From NCBI RefSeq assembly GCF_018130785.1, contig NZ_JAFCJT010000001.1, forward strand, positions 186,001 through 250,000: a stretch of DNA of 64,000 nucleotides. The letters are read 5' to 3'. Each line of letters opens with the position of its first letter. Position 1 is the first letter of the stretch. The notes below the pieces were generated by a model, which made no database searches, had not been told where the DNA came from, and saw only the letters and a program-made list of their open reading frames with translations. Positions 32,260 through 41,298 of the stretch are shown here, piece after piece. The position numbers and the translations under genes were made by a program. The DNA comes from Bradyrhizobium liaoningense (GTDB lineage Bacteria > Pseudomonadota > Alphaproteobacteria > Rhizobiales > Xanthobacteraceae).

Positions 32260-33227
32260 TAGCCGTGCTTCTTCACGTCGACCGGCGGCGTGCCGTGGGT
32301 GTGGAAGGACTCGATCGTCTTCAGGCCCCAGGCCTGGCCCTTCTTGCGCTCCTCCTCGGTCCACACGATCGGCTTCCAGTCGGGCGCGAGGATGAGGCGC
32401 GCACCGGCGTTGGCGACTTCGACGCGGTTGCCGCCGGGCTCATAGACATAGAGAAAGAAGGTCTGCTGGATCGCGTGCTTGTGCGGGCCGGTCTCGATGT
32501 GCACGCCGTTCTCCAGGAAGATGTCGGCGGCACGAAGAATCTCCTCGCGACTGTCGAGCGCGTAGGTGACATGGTGGAAGCGGCCGGGTGTGCCGGAGTG
32601 GTCCAGCGAATAGGCGAAATCGTAGCTCTTGTTCGACATCGTCAGCCACATCGCCGCTTCCCGGCCGTCATTGAGCACGATCTGCTCGGTCAGCCGGCAG
32701 CCGAGATAGTTCTCGAAGAACTCGCGGTTGGCCTTGATGTCGACGGCGAGGCAGTTGAGATGGTCGAGACGGCGAACGTTGACGCCGCGCGCAGGAAAAC
32801 GCTGCGCCTGGTTCTTCAGCGCGGGTTTCAGCTCCGGCGGCGCCTGGTACCATTCGGTCTCGTAATAGAGCTCGACGATGTGGCCGTCAGGGTCGCGGCA
32901 GCGGAAGGTCGGTCCCTGCCCCATGTCGCCGTCGGTCCAGCCGATGTCGAAGCCCGAGCCTTTGAGCGCGGCGACGCGGCGCTCAAGCGCCTGCTGGCTG
33001 CGTGCGCGCAGCGCCATGTGCTCCATGCCTGATGTCTTCGACGCCGTGAGCTTGAGCGAATAGCGCTCGTAATCGTCCCAGCCGCGCAGGTAAACCGACT
33101 CGCCCTTCTGCCCGCTCACAGTCATGCCCATGACGTCGACGAAGAATTTCAGGCTCTCGTCGGGCTTCGGCGTCAGCAGTTCCATGTGGCCGAGATGCGC
33201 GAGGTCGAAGATCGGTTCGGGCTGCAT
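32259..33227 (-). CDS. Extradiol ring-cleavage dioxygenase, catechol 2,3-dioxygenase-like (VOC family)
   Basis: A 322-residue two-domain type I extradiol dioxygenase. The N-terminal half is a degenerate VOC module; the C-terminal module has the Fe(II) ligands in RRLDHLNCL (His), RFHHVTYAL (His) and GGNRVEVANAG (Glu). ATG 33227 has the excellent ribosome site GGAGG; longer in-frame starts are rejected. It opens a catecholic or hydroxylated aromatic ring in the cytoplasm with O2. It stands alone, with a promoter and operator almost identical to those of tetR at 10.46 kb, so it should belong to the regulon of that repressor and supply ring-cleaved product to the LigI-GalB-GalC enzymes. Confidence 0.87.
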   Translation of the reverse strand: MQPEPIFDLAHLGHMELLTPKPDESLKFFVDVMGMTVSGQKGESVYLRGWDDYERYSLKLTASKTSGMEHMALRARSQQALERRVAALKGSGFDIGWTDGDMGQGPTFRCRDPDGHIVELYYETEWYQAPPELKPALKNQAQRFPARGVNVRRLDHLNCLAVDIKANREFFENYLGCRLTEQIVLNDGREAAMWLTMSNKSYDFAYSLDHSGTPGRFHHVTYALDSREEILRAADIFLENGVHIETGPHKHAIQQTFFLYVYEPGGNRVEVANAGARLILAPDWKPIVWTEEERKKGQAWGLKTIESFHTHGTPPVDVKKHG

Positions 33228-33347
33228 GGTTTCCTCCAAAGCGTGGCTAGCAAGGCGTGGCTGCAATCCGCCGGACCGGATCGCGCAATCGGACGCTAGG
33301 CTGCAAATGCGCTCAGGCGTCCGGGGACGGCATCCAGGCCGCCGGTT

Positions 33348-33369
33348 CATTTGTACTAATGTACAAATG
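33348..33369. promoter_or_regulatory. TetR-type operator before the dioxygenase gene
   Basis: A perfect inverted repeat with 9-bp arms CATTTGTAC and GTACAAATG and spacer TAAT. The central 18 bases match the tetR operator at 10465-10482 except for two spacer bases. The following bases (GATTAGGTCCCGTCAACAAA here, GATCAGGTCTCGTCAACAAA at tetR) are also nearly identical. Confidence 0.8.
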
Positions 33370-33384
33370 ATTAGGTCCCGTCAA
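33356..33384 (-). promoter_or_regulatory. Predicted dioxygenase promoter
   Basis: On the minus strand, TTGACG (33379-33384), 17 bases, then CATTAG (33356-33361) inside the operator. Same geometry as the tetR promoter. It gives a leader of about 120 bases. Confidence 0.55.
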
Positions 33385-33521
33385 CAAATCAAACATCGCC
33401 GCCCGAATCGAAACGACGCCTCCTCCGAGATGACATCCATCCCCCAAACGCCGGACCGAGTGGCCGAATGGTAAAATCTTCCTTAAGCGCTTTCGGGCCC
33501 GCCGCCTAGAAAAGCAGCATT

Positions 33522-33543
33522 TTCCGGCCGGTTCCGGCCGGAA
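33522..33543. repeat. GC-rich inverted repeat with 10-bp arms
   Basis: The arms TTCCGGCCGG and CCGGCCGGAA are separated by TT. Each arm itself contains the palindrome CCGGCCGG. It lies about 140 bases before the herA-like start. It could be a terminator hairpin or a protein site. Confidence 0.6.
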
Positions 33544-33681
33544 GTATGCATTGGGAACAAACTTCGCAGTCGAATTGTCGCAGATTTAACGAACCGGCCG
33601 CGCCCGCCGTTTAACCGTTTGTGCAGCGGCCGCCGCGCATAATTCGGCGCAAACCCCTCGCTCTTGCCAGGTTCATTCATC

Positions 33682-35418
33682 GTGACATCCTTTGGACGCG
33701 TGATTTCGGTACGCGGGTCGCTCGCCCGGGTCGGGCTACTGGCTGAAAGCCGAATGCCGGTCTCGGAAGTTCGGGCCACCGTCGGCCGTTTCGTCAGCAT
33801 CCGCTGCGCCAGCTCGGTCATCGTTGCCATGATCACCGAGGTGTCCTGCGAGAACCTCTCGAGCCCCGACTACATCGCCATCGCGTCGGTCGACCTGCTC
33901 GGCGAAATTCTCAATGCCGCGGACAAGGCCAAATTTCAGCGCGGCGTCACCAACTATCCGACCATCGGCGATGCGGTCGAGCTGATCACCAGCCAGGAGC
34001 TGCGCACGATCTACGCGCCGACCGGCTCGGACCAGATCAATGTCGGCTTCCTCCAGCAGGACCGCTCGGTCATCGCCTATGTCGACATCGAGGAAATGCT
34101 GTCCAAGCACTTCGCGGTGCTTGGATCGACCGGCGTCGGCAAATCGACCGGCGTGTCGCTGCTGCTCAACGAGATCCTGAAGGCGCGGCCGAACCTGCGC
34201 ATCTTCCTGCTCGACGTTCACAACGAATATGGCCGCTGCTTCGGCGACCGCGCGCTGGTGCTCAACCCGCGGAATCTGAAGCTGCCGTTCTGGCTGTTCA
34301 ACTTCGAAGAGATCGTCGACGTGCTGTTCGGCGGCCGCGCCGGCGTGCCCGAGGAGCTCGACATCCTCGCCGAGGTCATCCCGCTCGCCAAGGGCGTCTA
34401 CACCCAGTACCAGAACGCCGACCGCATCGGTCTCAAGCGCATCGATCCCAAGCAGGTCGGCTACACCGTCGACACGCCGGTCCCGTATCGCCTCGTCGAC
34501 CTGATGTCGCTGATCGACGAGCGCATGGGCAAGCTCGAGAACCGCTCCTCGCGCATCATCTATCACAAGCTGATCTCGCGCATCGAAGCCGTGCGCAACG
34601 ACCCGCGCTACGCCTTCATGTTCGACAATGCCAATGTCGGCGGCGATACCATGGCCGAGGTGATCAGCCATCTGTTCCGCCTGCCGGCGAACGGCAAGCC
34701 GATGACGGTGATGCAGCTCGCCGGGTTCCCGGCGGAGGTCATCGATTCCGTCGTCTCGGTGCTGTGCCGGATGGCCTTCGATTTCGGCCTGTGGAGCGAC
34801 GGCGTCTCGCCGCTGCTGTTCGTCTGCGAGGAGGCGCACCGTTATGCCTCCGCCGACCGCAATATCGGCTTCGGGCCGACCCGCAAGGCGGTGTCGCGTA
34901 TCGCCAAGGAAGGCCGCAAATACGGCGTCTATCTCGGCCTCATCACCCAGCGTCCGGCCGAGCTCGACGCCACCATCATTTCCCAGTGCAACACGCTGTT
35001 CACGATGCGCCTTGCCAACGAACGCGACCAGGCGCTGCTGCGCGCCGCGGTGTCGGATGCGGCCGCGAACTTGCTGTCCTTCGTGCCATCGCTCGGCACC
35101 CGCGAGGTGCTGGCGTTCGGCGAAGGCGTCGCGCTGCCGACGCGCTTGCGCTTCAAGGAGGTGCCGCCGCATCAATTGCCGCGCGGCGAAGCCACCATCA
35201 GCAGCGTGCCGTCCGTCACCTCCGGCCACGACATGCATTTCGTCGGGGCCGTGCTCGAGCGCTGGCGCGGCGCCACCTCGCAACGCGACGTACCGAACGA
35301 CCCGGTGTTTTCGCAGCCGCCCGCGAAGACGCTCGCGACCGCCGAAGCGCCGATGCTGCAGCCCTCGCTGGGGCTCGATCCGGACCGCTTCTCGCTGCTG
35401 AAGAAGCCGTTGCGGTAA
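33682..35418 (+). CDS. HerA-like DUF87 ATPase
   Basis: A 578-residue P-loop ATPase of the HerA/FtsK superfamily. An N-terminal beta-barrel HAS domain covers about 1-110, Walker A is GSTGVGKSTGVSLLL, Walker B is the hydrophobic LLFVCEEAHR, and an Arg-rich finger region follows (ARKxxSRIAKEGRKYG type). HerA forms hexamers that pump DNA and usually pairs with the NurA nuclease; no nurA is present here. GTG 33682 is chosen since homology starts with VTSFGRVISVRG; a TTG at 33664 is the alternative. Similar stand-alone HerA proteins are common in Rhizobiales. Roles in DNA repair or phage defence are possible. Confidence 0.85.
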   Translation: MTSFGRVISVRGSLARVGLLAESRMPVSEVRATVGRFVSIRCASSVIVAMITEVSCENLSSPDYIAIASVDLLGEILNAADKAKFQRGVTNYPTIGDAVELITSQELRTIYAPTGSDQINVGFLQQDRSVIAYVDIEEMLSKHFAVLGSTGVGKSTGVSLLLNEILKARPNLRIFLLDVHNEYGRCFGDRALVLNPRNLKLPFWLFNFEEIVDVLFGGRAGVPEELDILAEVIPLAKGVYTQYQNADRIGLKRIDPKQVGYTVDTPVPYRLVDLMSLIDERMGKLENRSSRIIYHKLISRIEAVRNDPRYAFMFDNANVGGDTMAEVISHLFRLPANGKPMTVMQLAGFPAEVIDSVVSVLCRMAFDFGLWSDGVSPLLFVCEEAHRYASADRNIGFGPTRKAVSRIAKEGRKYGVYLGLITQRPAELDATIISQCNTLFTMRLANERDQALLRAAVSDAAANLLSFVPSLGTREVLAFGEGVALPTRLRFKEVPPHQLPRGEATISSVPSVTSGHDMHFVGAVLERWRGATSQRDVPNDPVFSQPPAKTLATAEAPMLQPSLGLDPDRFSLLKKPLR

Positions 35419-35654
35419 AGACGGCGCGGCTGGGCGCGCACACCGCTCCCATGCCCCCGGCGGGGCTTATCCGGTAGGCCGCCGCTTCTCCGTCAACAAC
35501 GCCGCCTCTGGAATTTCCCGAACAGCGGACAGTCGTGAAAGACGGGGAATGCCCGGATATCGCGGCTCGAGGCCGCGTCTCGCGGATAGCCCAAGGCTCG
35601 TCCTTCGTGCTACCGTTGCCTTTTGGAGCCGGTTTGAGCACGCGGGGCGCGACG

Positions 35655-38555
35655 ATGTCCGTGGGCGGTGCCAATATTGCGGATCGTAACATCATAACGG
35701 TGCTCGCCGTCGACATGGTGGGTTCAACTCGCCACATCGCGGCTTGCGACCCCGATGAAGCTCAAGCTTTCTTGGACCAGTGGCTGGATCACATCCGCAG
35801 TTCCGTGGAGCGTCTCGGGGGACAGATTGTCCACTATGCGGGCGACGGTGGCATTGCCATATTCGGCTGGCCAACCGCATATGAGGATCATGCGGATCGT
35901 GCGTGCATCGCAGCCTGGGACATTCAGAGTCATAGCCAGTCGACCGGCCCCAGGGGAGATCCGGTCAATTTTCGCGTCGGACTTCACTCCGGCCTGGTCG
36001 GCTTACGCATAGGCGGCAAAAATGCCATCGCCCGCTTCGACGTTGCTGGAGCGACCGTGCACGTTGCTGCCAAGCTGCAGCAGGAAGCGGCGGCAGGCGA
36101 GATCAGGGTGAGCGCCGAAACCGCAAAGCTGTGCCGATCGCCACTAGACCTTACGGCACACAAGACGACTTCGGGAATCGCCGACCGGGTCATCGAGGCC
36201 TACACGCTGAATGCCCGGCCGGACGATGTCGATCACAACGAAATCGCCAGCCGCTATCAAAGCCCTATCGTGAATCGGGTCGACGAGCTTGCGGCGCTTC
36301 GGGAGCTACTCCCGCGCCCGGGCGCCAAAAGCTGCTCCGTCGCCCTGCTGGGCGAACCAGGTATCGGCAAAAGCCGCCTTGCGACAGCCGTGATGACCGA
36401 GGCGCTGACATCCGACGTGAGATGCTGCGTCTTTTATGGCGGCGTACAGAGACGTGCCACCGCATTCGCCGCCGCCCGCACCCTGGTGGGCGACATGCTC
36501 GCTGCAAGCAGCTCATCTTCGGATGAACACATTCGCGAGGCTCTCGCGGAACTGCACGTCGAGGCAGGCGATCGCAGAAAGCTCGAAGCCCTGTTCATCG
36601 TTGGAAAAGCGTCCTCTCGCCAACGTTTGACCGACAATACGCAGACGCAAATTGCGCGCGCACTTGTCAATGCCTTCCTCGCATTGGCGCTAAATAGACC
36701 GACTCTCTTGCTGATCGAAGACCTCCAGTGGATCGATCCGGAAAGCCGCCATTTCCTGAAATTACTCGCGCGCGCAAGGTCCCCACAGCCGCTTTGCATA
36801 TTGCTGACCGGACGTCCGGAATCATCAGACCAGTGCATGGAGATTGCGGACTCGCTCATTCATCTGCAACCGCTGTCGCGGGCTAACATGGAGGCTTTGG
36901 GACGCCAATTGTGGCCGAAAACGCGATCCCCGACCGTGTTTGCGAGAGCAATCGATCGCGCCGACGGCGTCCCCTTCGTATTGGAAGAGTTCTTGCGTTC
37001 GGCGGACGCGACCAATGCAACGAGCGAACAATCGCTGCCACAGAGCGTCGAGTCCGTGATTCATGCGCGGCTGCAACGGCTTTCTCCGAAGATGAAGACA
37101 TTCGCGCAGACGCTCAGCCTGCTGGGAGCGGAGGTAGAAATCCAATTGGCTACAACGGTGCTCGGCGTGGACGTAGGCGAGCTGCTGACTGCATTGTTCG
37201 AGCTTTCCCGATTTGCTTTTGTCCATCCGCTTGCGGGTAACGCCGTGCGTTTCCGGCATCAGATCATCGCCGAGGCCTGTGCAAACACGATACCGCGTGG
37301 CCGGCGTCTGGAAATCCACCAGGCCGCCGTCCAGGCGATCGTTCGGCGTTACCCGAAACTGGATGGTCGTTACGAACAGTTGGCCTTTCATGCAGAGGAA
37401 GCCGGAGATGCTGATGCTGCACTTGGCTATCTCTGGGAGGCTGCCGTCGAAGCGCGCCGGAACGCCGCAGCCTCATCGCTCAGTTTAATATACGACCGGG
37501 CACTCAAGCTCATCGAGCGTCTTGGGGAAGCCGCCGAAGAAAAATATGTCGACTTCGGTCGCATGAGCTTCGCTTCGATGCTGCAGCTCGGCGAATTCAA
37601 AAAGGTGAATATGCATTTGCCACGAACGCTGGAGCTGGCGCAGCGCCAAGGCAGGATTGCTCACGTGTGCAGCATCCAGTCGCAACTCGGGATGGTCTAC
37701 TGGTTTGAGGGCCGGTATGAAGAAGGGCTGCAAATAACGAGCGAGGGATTGAAAACGGCTCGAGCGCTGAAATCGACCGCACTCGTATTTTCAAATCAGA
37801 CCATCATGGCAAATGTGTTGTACAGCATGGGCCACGTCGATCGCGCGATTGCGGCGATGGACGAACTGAATGAAATGCTCACAGGAGAACTCGAGACTGC
37901 CCGCCTCGGGACACCGGCCGGTCCAAAATGCACGGTTTTGGCGTTCAGGAGCTGGTTCATGAATGCAACAGGTCAATATGCGGAGGCGCTCGAATTCGCA
38001 TTGCGTGCATTGGAGATCGCAGTTCGTGAACAGGATTTATATGGGCAGGTGCTCGCCCGCATTACGATGGGGCGAAATCTCCTCATGCTCCATCGAAATG
38101 ACCAGGCTGTGGAATGCTTGTCGATTGCAAAGGAGATTGTCGAACGTAACGGCTACGATGCCAGCAAGGCCAACCTGACCGGAGCAATGGCGACCGCTCT
38201 GGCACGAACGGGCCAGGCACATCAGGCCGTCGACCTGATAGACGCTTGTATGGAGAGCGGCGCGCATCTGCGGACAGGCCAGATCGAGCTCTGCTTGCTC
38301 TATGCGGGTTACGCTGAGGCTCTCGTTCGGGACGGGAAATCCGAACGTGGCCTGAGCGCCTTGGATTCTGCTCTTTCCATCGCCAGGACCATCAGGAATC
38401 CATGGATGATCGTCGAATGTCTTGGCTTGAGGGCGCGACTGCTCGCCGAGGCGAAGCTTGGCATTCCCCGCGTCGTTGGGGATCTCGCCGAGATGCGCGC
38501 GATTTGCGATCAGTTTGGCATTGTTGCCTGGGACGGATCCCGGCTCGCGGTTTAG
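35655..38555 (+). CDS. Adenylate/guanylate cyclase-domain, AAA ATPase, TPR regulator (degenerate cyclase)
   Basis: A 966-residue three-part protein. A class III cyclase domain covers residues 10-190, an AAA_16/STAND-like NTPase follows (Walker A GEPGIGKS, Walker B LLIEDLQWIDPES), and the last 450 residues are TPR-like helical repeats. Metal Asps are kept (AVDMVGST and AGDGGIAIF), but the usual transition-state Asn and Arg positions read GATVHVAAKL instead of the GxxVNxAARL pattern, so activity is doubtful. ATG 35655 suits the domain start; a GTG at 35535 would add 40 residues. It is a soluble cytoplasmic signalling protein. Its base composition looks lower in GC than the genes around it. Confidence 0.85.
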   Translation: MSVGGANIADRNIITVLAVDMVGSTRHIAACDPDEAQAFLDQWLDHIRSSVERLGGQIVHYAGDGGIAIFGWPTAYEDHADRACIAAWDIQSHSQSTGPRGDPVNFRVGLHSGLVGLRIGGKNAIARFDVAGATVHVAAKLQQEAAAGEIRVSAETAKLCRSPLDLTAHKTTSGIADRVIEAYTLNARPDDVDHNEIASRYQSPIVNRVDELAALRELLPRPGAKSCSVALLGEPGIGKSRLATAVMTEALTSDVRCCVFYGGVQRRATAFAAARTLVGDMLAASSSSSDEHIREALAELHVEAGDRRKLEALFIVGKASSRQRLTDNTQTQIARALVNAFLALALNRPTLLLIEDLQWIDPESRHFLKLLARARSPQPLCILLTGRPESSDQCMEIADSLIHLQPLSRANMEALGRQLWPKTRSPTVFARAIDRADGVPFVLEEFLRSADATNATSEQSLPQSVESVIHARLQRLSPKMKTFAQTLSLLGAEVEIQLATTVLGVDVGELLTALFELSRFAFVHPLAGNAVRFRHQIIAEACANTIPRGRRLEIHQAAVQAIVRRYPKLDGRYEQLAFHAEEAGDADAALGYLWEAAVEARRNAAASSLSLIYDRALKLIERLGEAAEEKYVDFGRMSFASMLQLGEFKKVNMHLPRTLELAQRQGRIAHVCSIQSQLGMVYWFEGRYEEGLQITSEGLKTARALKSTALVFSNQTIMANVLYSMGHVDRAIAAMDELNEMLTGELETARLGTPAGPKCTVLAFRSWFMNATGQYAEALEFALRALEIAVREQDLYGQVLARITMGRNLLMLHRNDQAVECLSIAKEIVERNGYDASKANLTGAMATALARTGQAHQAVDLIDACMESGAHLRTGQIELCLLYAGYAEALVRDGKSERGLSALDSALSIARTIRNPWMIVECLGLRARLLAEAKLGIPRVVGDLAEMRAICDQFGIVAWDGSRLAV

Positions 38556-38829
38556 CAAGGTTACTCGTGTCGAGACACACCGGTTCACAGGGCCCCGTGT
38601 CGCGGGCTCGCCGCGCTCAGCAGGCGTGGCATGCAATCCGGAGCTTCGATTCGGAGCAACGACCTTGACGGGACTTTGCCAAGAAGTACAATCTCGAGCA
38701 TCCGACGGCTATTTCTGACGGCTCTCGTCGCTACCGGGCGAGTTGCGTCTCGCCCAGCTCCGCATAACTCCAAAGATTCTGGTTTCGAGAAAACAGGTGG
38801 TTCAATTGTAGTTCATGGAGGGTCATGCG

Positions 38830-40602
38830 ATGCGTCGTATCGCTTTCCTCATTCGCTTTGCGCTGGTCGCCGCCGCAAGTTCGGGAATTGAGACCGCTCT
38901 CGGCGATCCGATATATGTCGACCAAGGCCCGAATTGGAAAGCGGAAGACAGGGCTGACTACTACACGCGCGACCAAGGCTCCCGCTTAATCAACCTCACC
39001 TGGTTACGCGCATTGAAAACGAAGGATGGACAACCGTTCCTCTCGGATGGTCTGACCCGATACGGCTTTCTCCCAAATCCGGGCAATAGTGCCAACCTCC
39101 CCGTCGGCCTCCACACCACCGGTCCCGCAGGGTCCCAGATGGTCGGGATAACATGCTCCGCGTGTCACACGCGGCAGGTTGAAGTCGAGGGCAAGACGTA
39201 CCGCATCGACGGCGGTCCGGCCTTTATGGATTTCCAGGAGTTCCTGAGCGACCTGGACAAGGCGGTAGGAGACGTAACCGCCAGCGAGACGGCATTCGCT
39301 GCATTTGCTGAGGCCGTCTCCCAACCTGCGACACCTTCTGCTGCCGATGTTGCCGCACTACGTCAGAGGGTTGATGCATGGCACCGGCGCTTTCATGCAT
39401 TCGTGGCCGGTACATTGCCGCCAGTTGGCTGGGGGCCTGGGCGGCTGGACGCCGTCGGGATCATCTTCAACCGCATATCCGGCACCGACGTCGGGCCGCC
39501 GCCTGATTTCTTGATCAAGGAAAACATGAGGTTTGCCACCGCTCCGGTGCGTTATCCTTTCCTGTGGAACACACCGATGCAGAACCAAACCGATTGGGCC
39601 GGTTTTGTGTTGAATGGAAACCGCGTTTTTGCACTTGCCCGGAACACCGGGCAGGCTCTGGCGTTCGCCAACTTCGAACCAAAGCGTTCCGGCTTATTCT
39701 TCGACTACGCCAACTCCATCAACTTCGATGGGCTGGAAAGACTCGAGAAACTGATCTTGAAGATGGGTCCACCAAAATGGCCACGGGAATGGCCGCCTAT
39801 CGACTCGAAACTGGCTGACGAAGGCCAAAAACTCTACAAAACACACTGCAGTGACGGGTGCCACGAGAAGGAGGAGATACACGCCCTGCGTGACTTGTTT
39901 GCTACGACGTGGGAGACGCCGCTCAAGAATGTCGGCACCGACACTCATCAATTCGATGAGCTCGGCTGGAGAGTGAAGACCGGCGCGCTGAAGGGAGCAG
40001 GCACCCCGGGGGTCGCCAGGGATCTCAAGGAAGAGGATTACGCCGTCCACATGATGTTCAGCGCAGTCGCCGGTACGATTTTGAACTACAAGCTGTCTCG
40101 GGGGAGCGAGCTCGGTGCCGGTGACGGCTTTGGCTCCTCCTTGCCTCGCAACGGGCAAATAGCGCGCTCCGAGTCTCCGCTACCAGCGTCACCGGCTCCG
40201 GCACGGGCCTCCACCGAACCGCCCAGCGCGCAACCATCGGGACCGCCGGAAAGCCTGACGATCGAGCCTTGGACGTTTTTCAAACGCACCCTCAAGAGAG
40301 GCGAGTATGAAGCTCGCGTGCTGGAGGGAATTTGGGCCGCGGCGCCTTACTTGCACAACGGCTCGGTGCCGACATTGGCGGAATTGCTCGTACCGCCCGC
40401 GAAGCGCATGTCACAATTCAAAATTGGCGCGAGATACGACACCAAAAATGTTGGTGTTGACGTCACACAAGAGGGGCCAAATCGTCCACTCACCGATTGC
40501 AGTGACCTCAATTCAGGAAACAGCCGATGCGGGCATGACTATGGCACGCGCTTGAGCGACGACGAAAAGAAGGCACTCCTCGAATATTTGAAGAAGCTTT
40601 GA
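38830..40602 (+). CDS. Secreted diheme cytochrome c, RoxA/cytochrome c peroxidase-like
   Basis: A 590-residue secreted haem protein. The signal peptide is residues 1-25. The first haem site is CSACH (near residue 115); the second expected site is THCSDGCHEK, a CX3CH spacing instead of CX2CH. Between and after them are segments seen in RoxA-like diheme oxygenases/peroxidases (YPFLWNTPMQNQTDWAGF, APYLHNGSVPTLAELL). A Pro/Ala/Ser-rich insertion interrupts the C-terminal domain near residue 435-470. ATG 38830 is chosen for the GGAGGG site seven bases before it over the ATG at 38815. It probably performs periplasmic oxidation or peroxidation. Confidence 0.82.
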   Translation: MRRIAFLIRFALVAAASSGIETALGDPIYVDQGPNWKAEDRADYYTRDQGSRLINLTWLRALKTKDGQPFLSDGLTRYGFLPNPGNSANLPVGLHTTGPAGSQMVGITCSACHTRQVEVEGKTYRIDGGPAFMDFQEFLSDLDKAVGDVTASETAFAAFAEAVSQPATPSAADVAALRQRVDAWHRRFHAFVAGTLPPVGWGPGRLDAVGIIFNRISGTDVGPPPDFLIKENMRFATAPVRYPFLWNTPMQNQTDWAGFVLNGNRVFALARNTGQALAFANFEPKRSGLFFDYANSINFDGLERLEKLILKMGPPKWPREWPPIDSKLADEGQKLYKTHCSDGCHEKEEIHALRDLFATTWETPLKNVGTDTHQFDELGWRVKTGALKGAGTPGVARDLKEEDYAVHMMFSAVAGTILNYKLSRGSELGAGDGFGSSLPRNGQIARSESPLPASPAPARASTEPPSAQPSGPPESLTIEPWTFFKRTLKRGEYEARVLEGIWAAAPYLHNGSVPTLAELLVPPAKRMSQFKIGARYDTKNVGVDVTQEGPNRPLTDCSDLNSGNSRCGHDYGTRLSDDEKKALLEYLKKL

Positions 40603-40716
40603 GAGCCTCCGCTCTGCCCGCGCTGGCCATGATGTAGGCCGCGCATGCGCTTTGCGCGAAGGACTGCGATCGACTATGTTCCGCGTTTCCCCGAGAGCCC
40701 GATCCGGAACATCGCC

Positions 40717-41298
40717 ATGTCCCCTTCTCCCCAAAAACGCTTCCCCGCACCCGCCCTCGACACGCTCCCCGACGACATCCGCACGCGCCTGCTCGCCGTG
40801 CAGGAGAAGAGCGGCTTCGTGCCGAACGTGTTCCTGACGCTGGCTTACCGGCCCGACGAGTTCCGCGCATTCTTCGCCTATCACGACGCGCTGATGGAGA
40901 AGGACGGCGGGCTGACCAAGGCCGAACGCGAGATGATCGTGGTCGCGACCTCGGCGGCCAACCAGTGCCAGTATTGCGTGATCGCGCACGGCGCGATCCT
41001 GCGCATCCGCGCCAAGAACCCTCTGATCGCCGACCAGGTCGCGGTGAACTACCGCAAGGCCGACATCACGCCGCGGCAGAAGGCCATGCTCGACTTCGCG
41101 ATGAAGGTCTCGGCGGATGCGCAACGCATCTCCGAGGAGGACTTCGCCGCGCTCGCGCCGCACGGATTCAGCGACGACGACATCTGGGACATCGCCGCGA
41201 TCTCCGCCTTCTTCGCGCTGTCGAACCGGCTGGCGAACTTCACCGGCATGCGCCCGAACGAGGAGTTCTATCTGATGGGGCGATTGCCGAAAAAATGA
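40717..41298 (+). CDS. AhpD-like/peroxidase-related carboxymuconolactone decarboxylase-family protein
   Basis: A 193-residue all-helical protein of the AhpD-like fold. The redox-active pair is in QCQYCVIAHGA, the CxxC...H signature of alkylhydroperoxidase D relatives. The N-terminal segment (FPAPALDTLPDDIR and SGFVPNVFLTLAYRPDEF) matches peroxidase-related enzymes annotated in many proteobacteria. ATG 40717 is taken; an upstream start at 40645 adds an Arg-rich tail of no known homology. It overlaps the MgtC-like gene by four bases. Likely cytoplasmic antioxidant function. Confidence 0.85.
   Translation: MSPSPQKRFPAPALDTLPDDIRTRLLAVQEKSGFVPNVFLTLAYRPDEFRAFFAYHDALMEKDGGLTKAEREMIVVATSAANQCQYCVIAHGAILRIRAKNPLIADQVAVNYRKADITPRQKAMLDFAMKVSADAQRISEEDFAALAPHGFSDDDIWDIAAISAFFALSNRLANFTGMRPNEEFYLMGRLPKK

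Larger units (their letters stand above)
33228..33681. other. 454-base intergenic region between dioxygenase and herA-like genes
   Basis: It holds the dioxygenase promoter and operator (33348-33384), a GC-rich inverted repeat (33522-33543) and the AT-rich leader of the herA-like gene (TTTAACCGTTTGTG and CATAAT around 33610-33645). No credible gene was found; a minus-strand open frame over 33483-33836 is mainly the shadow of the ATPase gene. Confidence 0.6.

Noticed and set aside
33483..33836. 117-residue minus-strand frame covering the intergenic hairpin and start of herA
   Set aside because: Half overlaps the ATPase gene and lacks a ribosome site or homology.
33736..35283. 515-residue minus-strand frame opposite the HerA-like gene
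   Set aside because: Antisense shadow of a gene with full Walker motifs on the plus strand.
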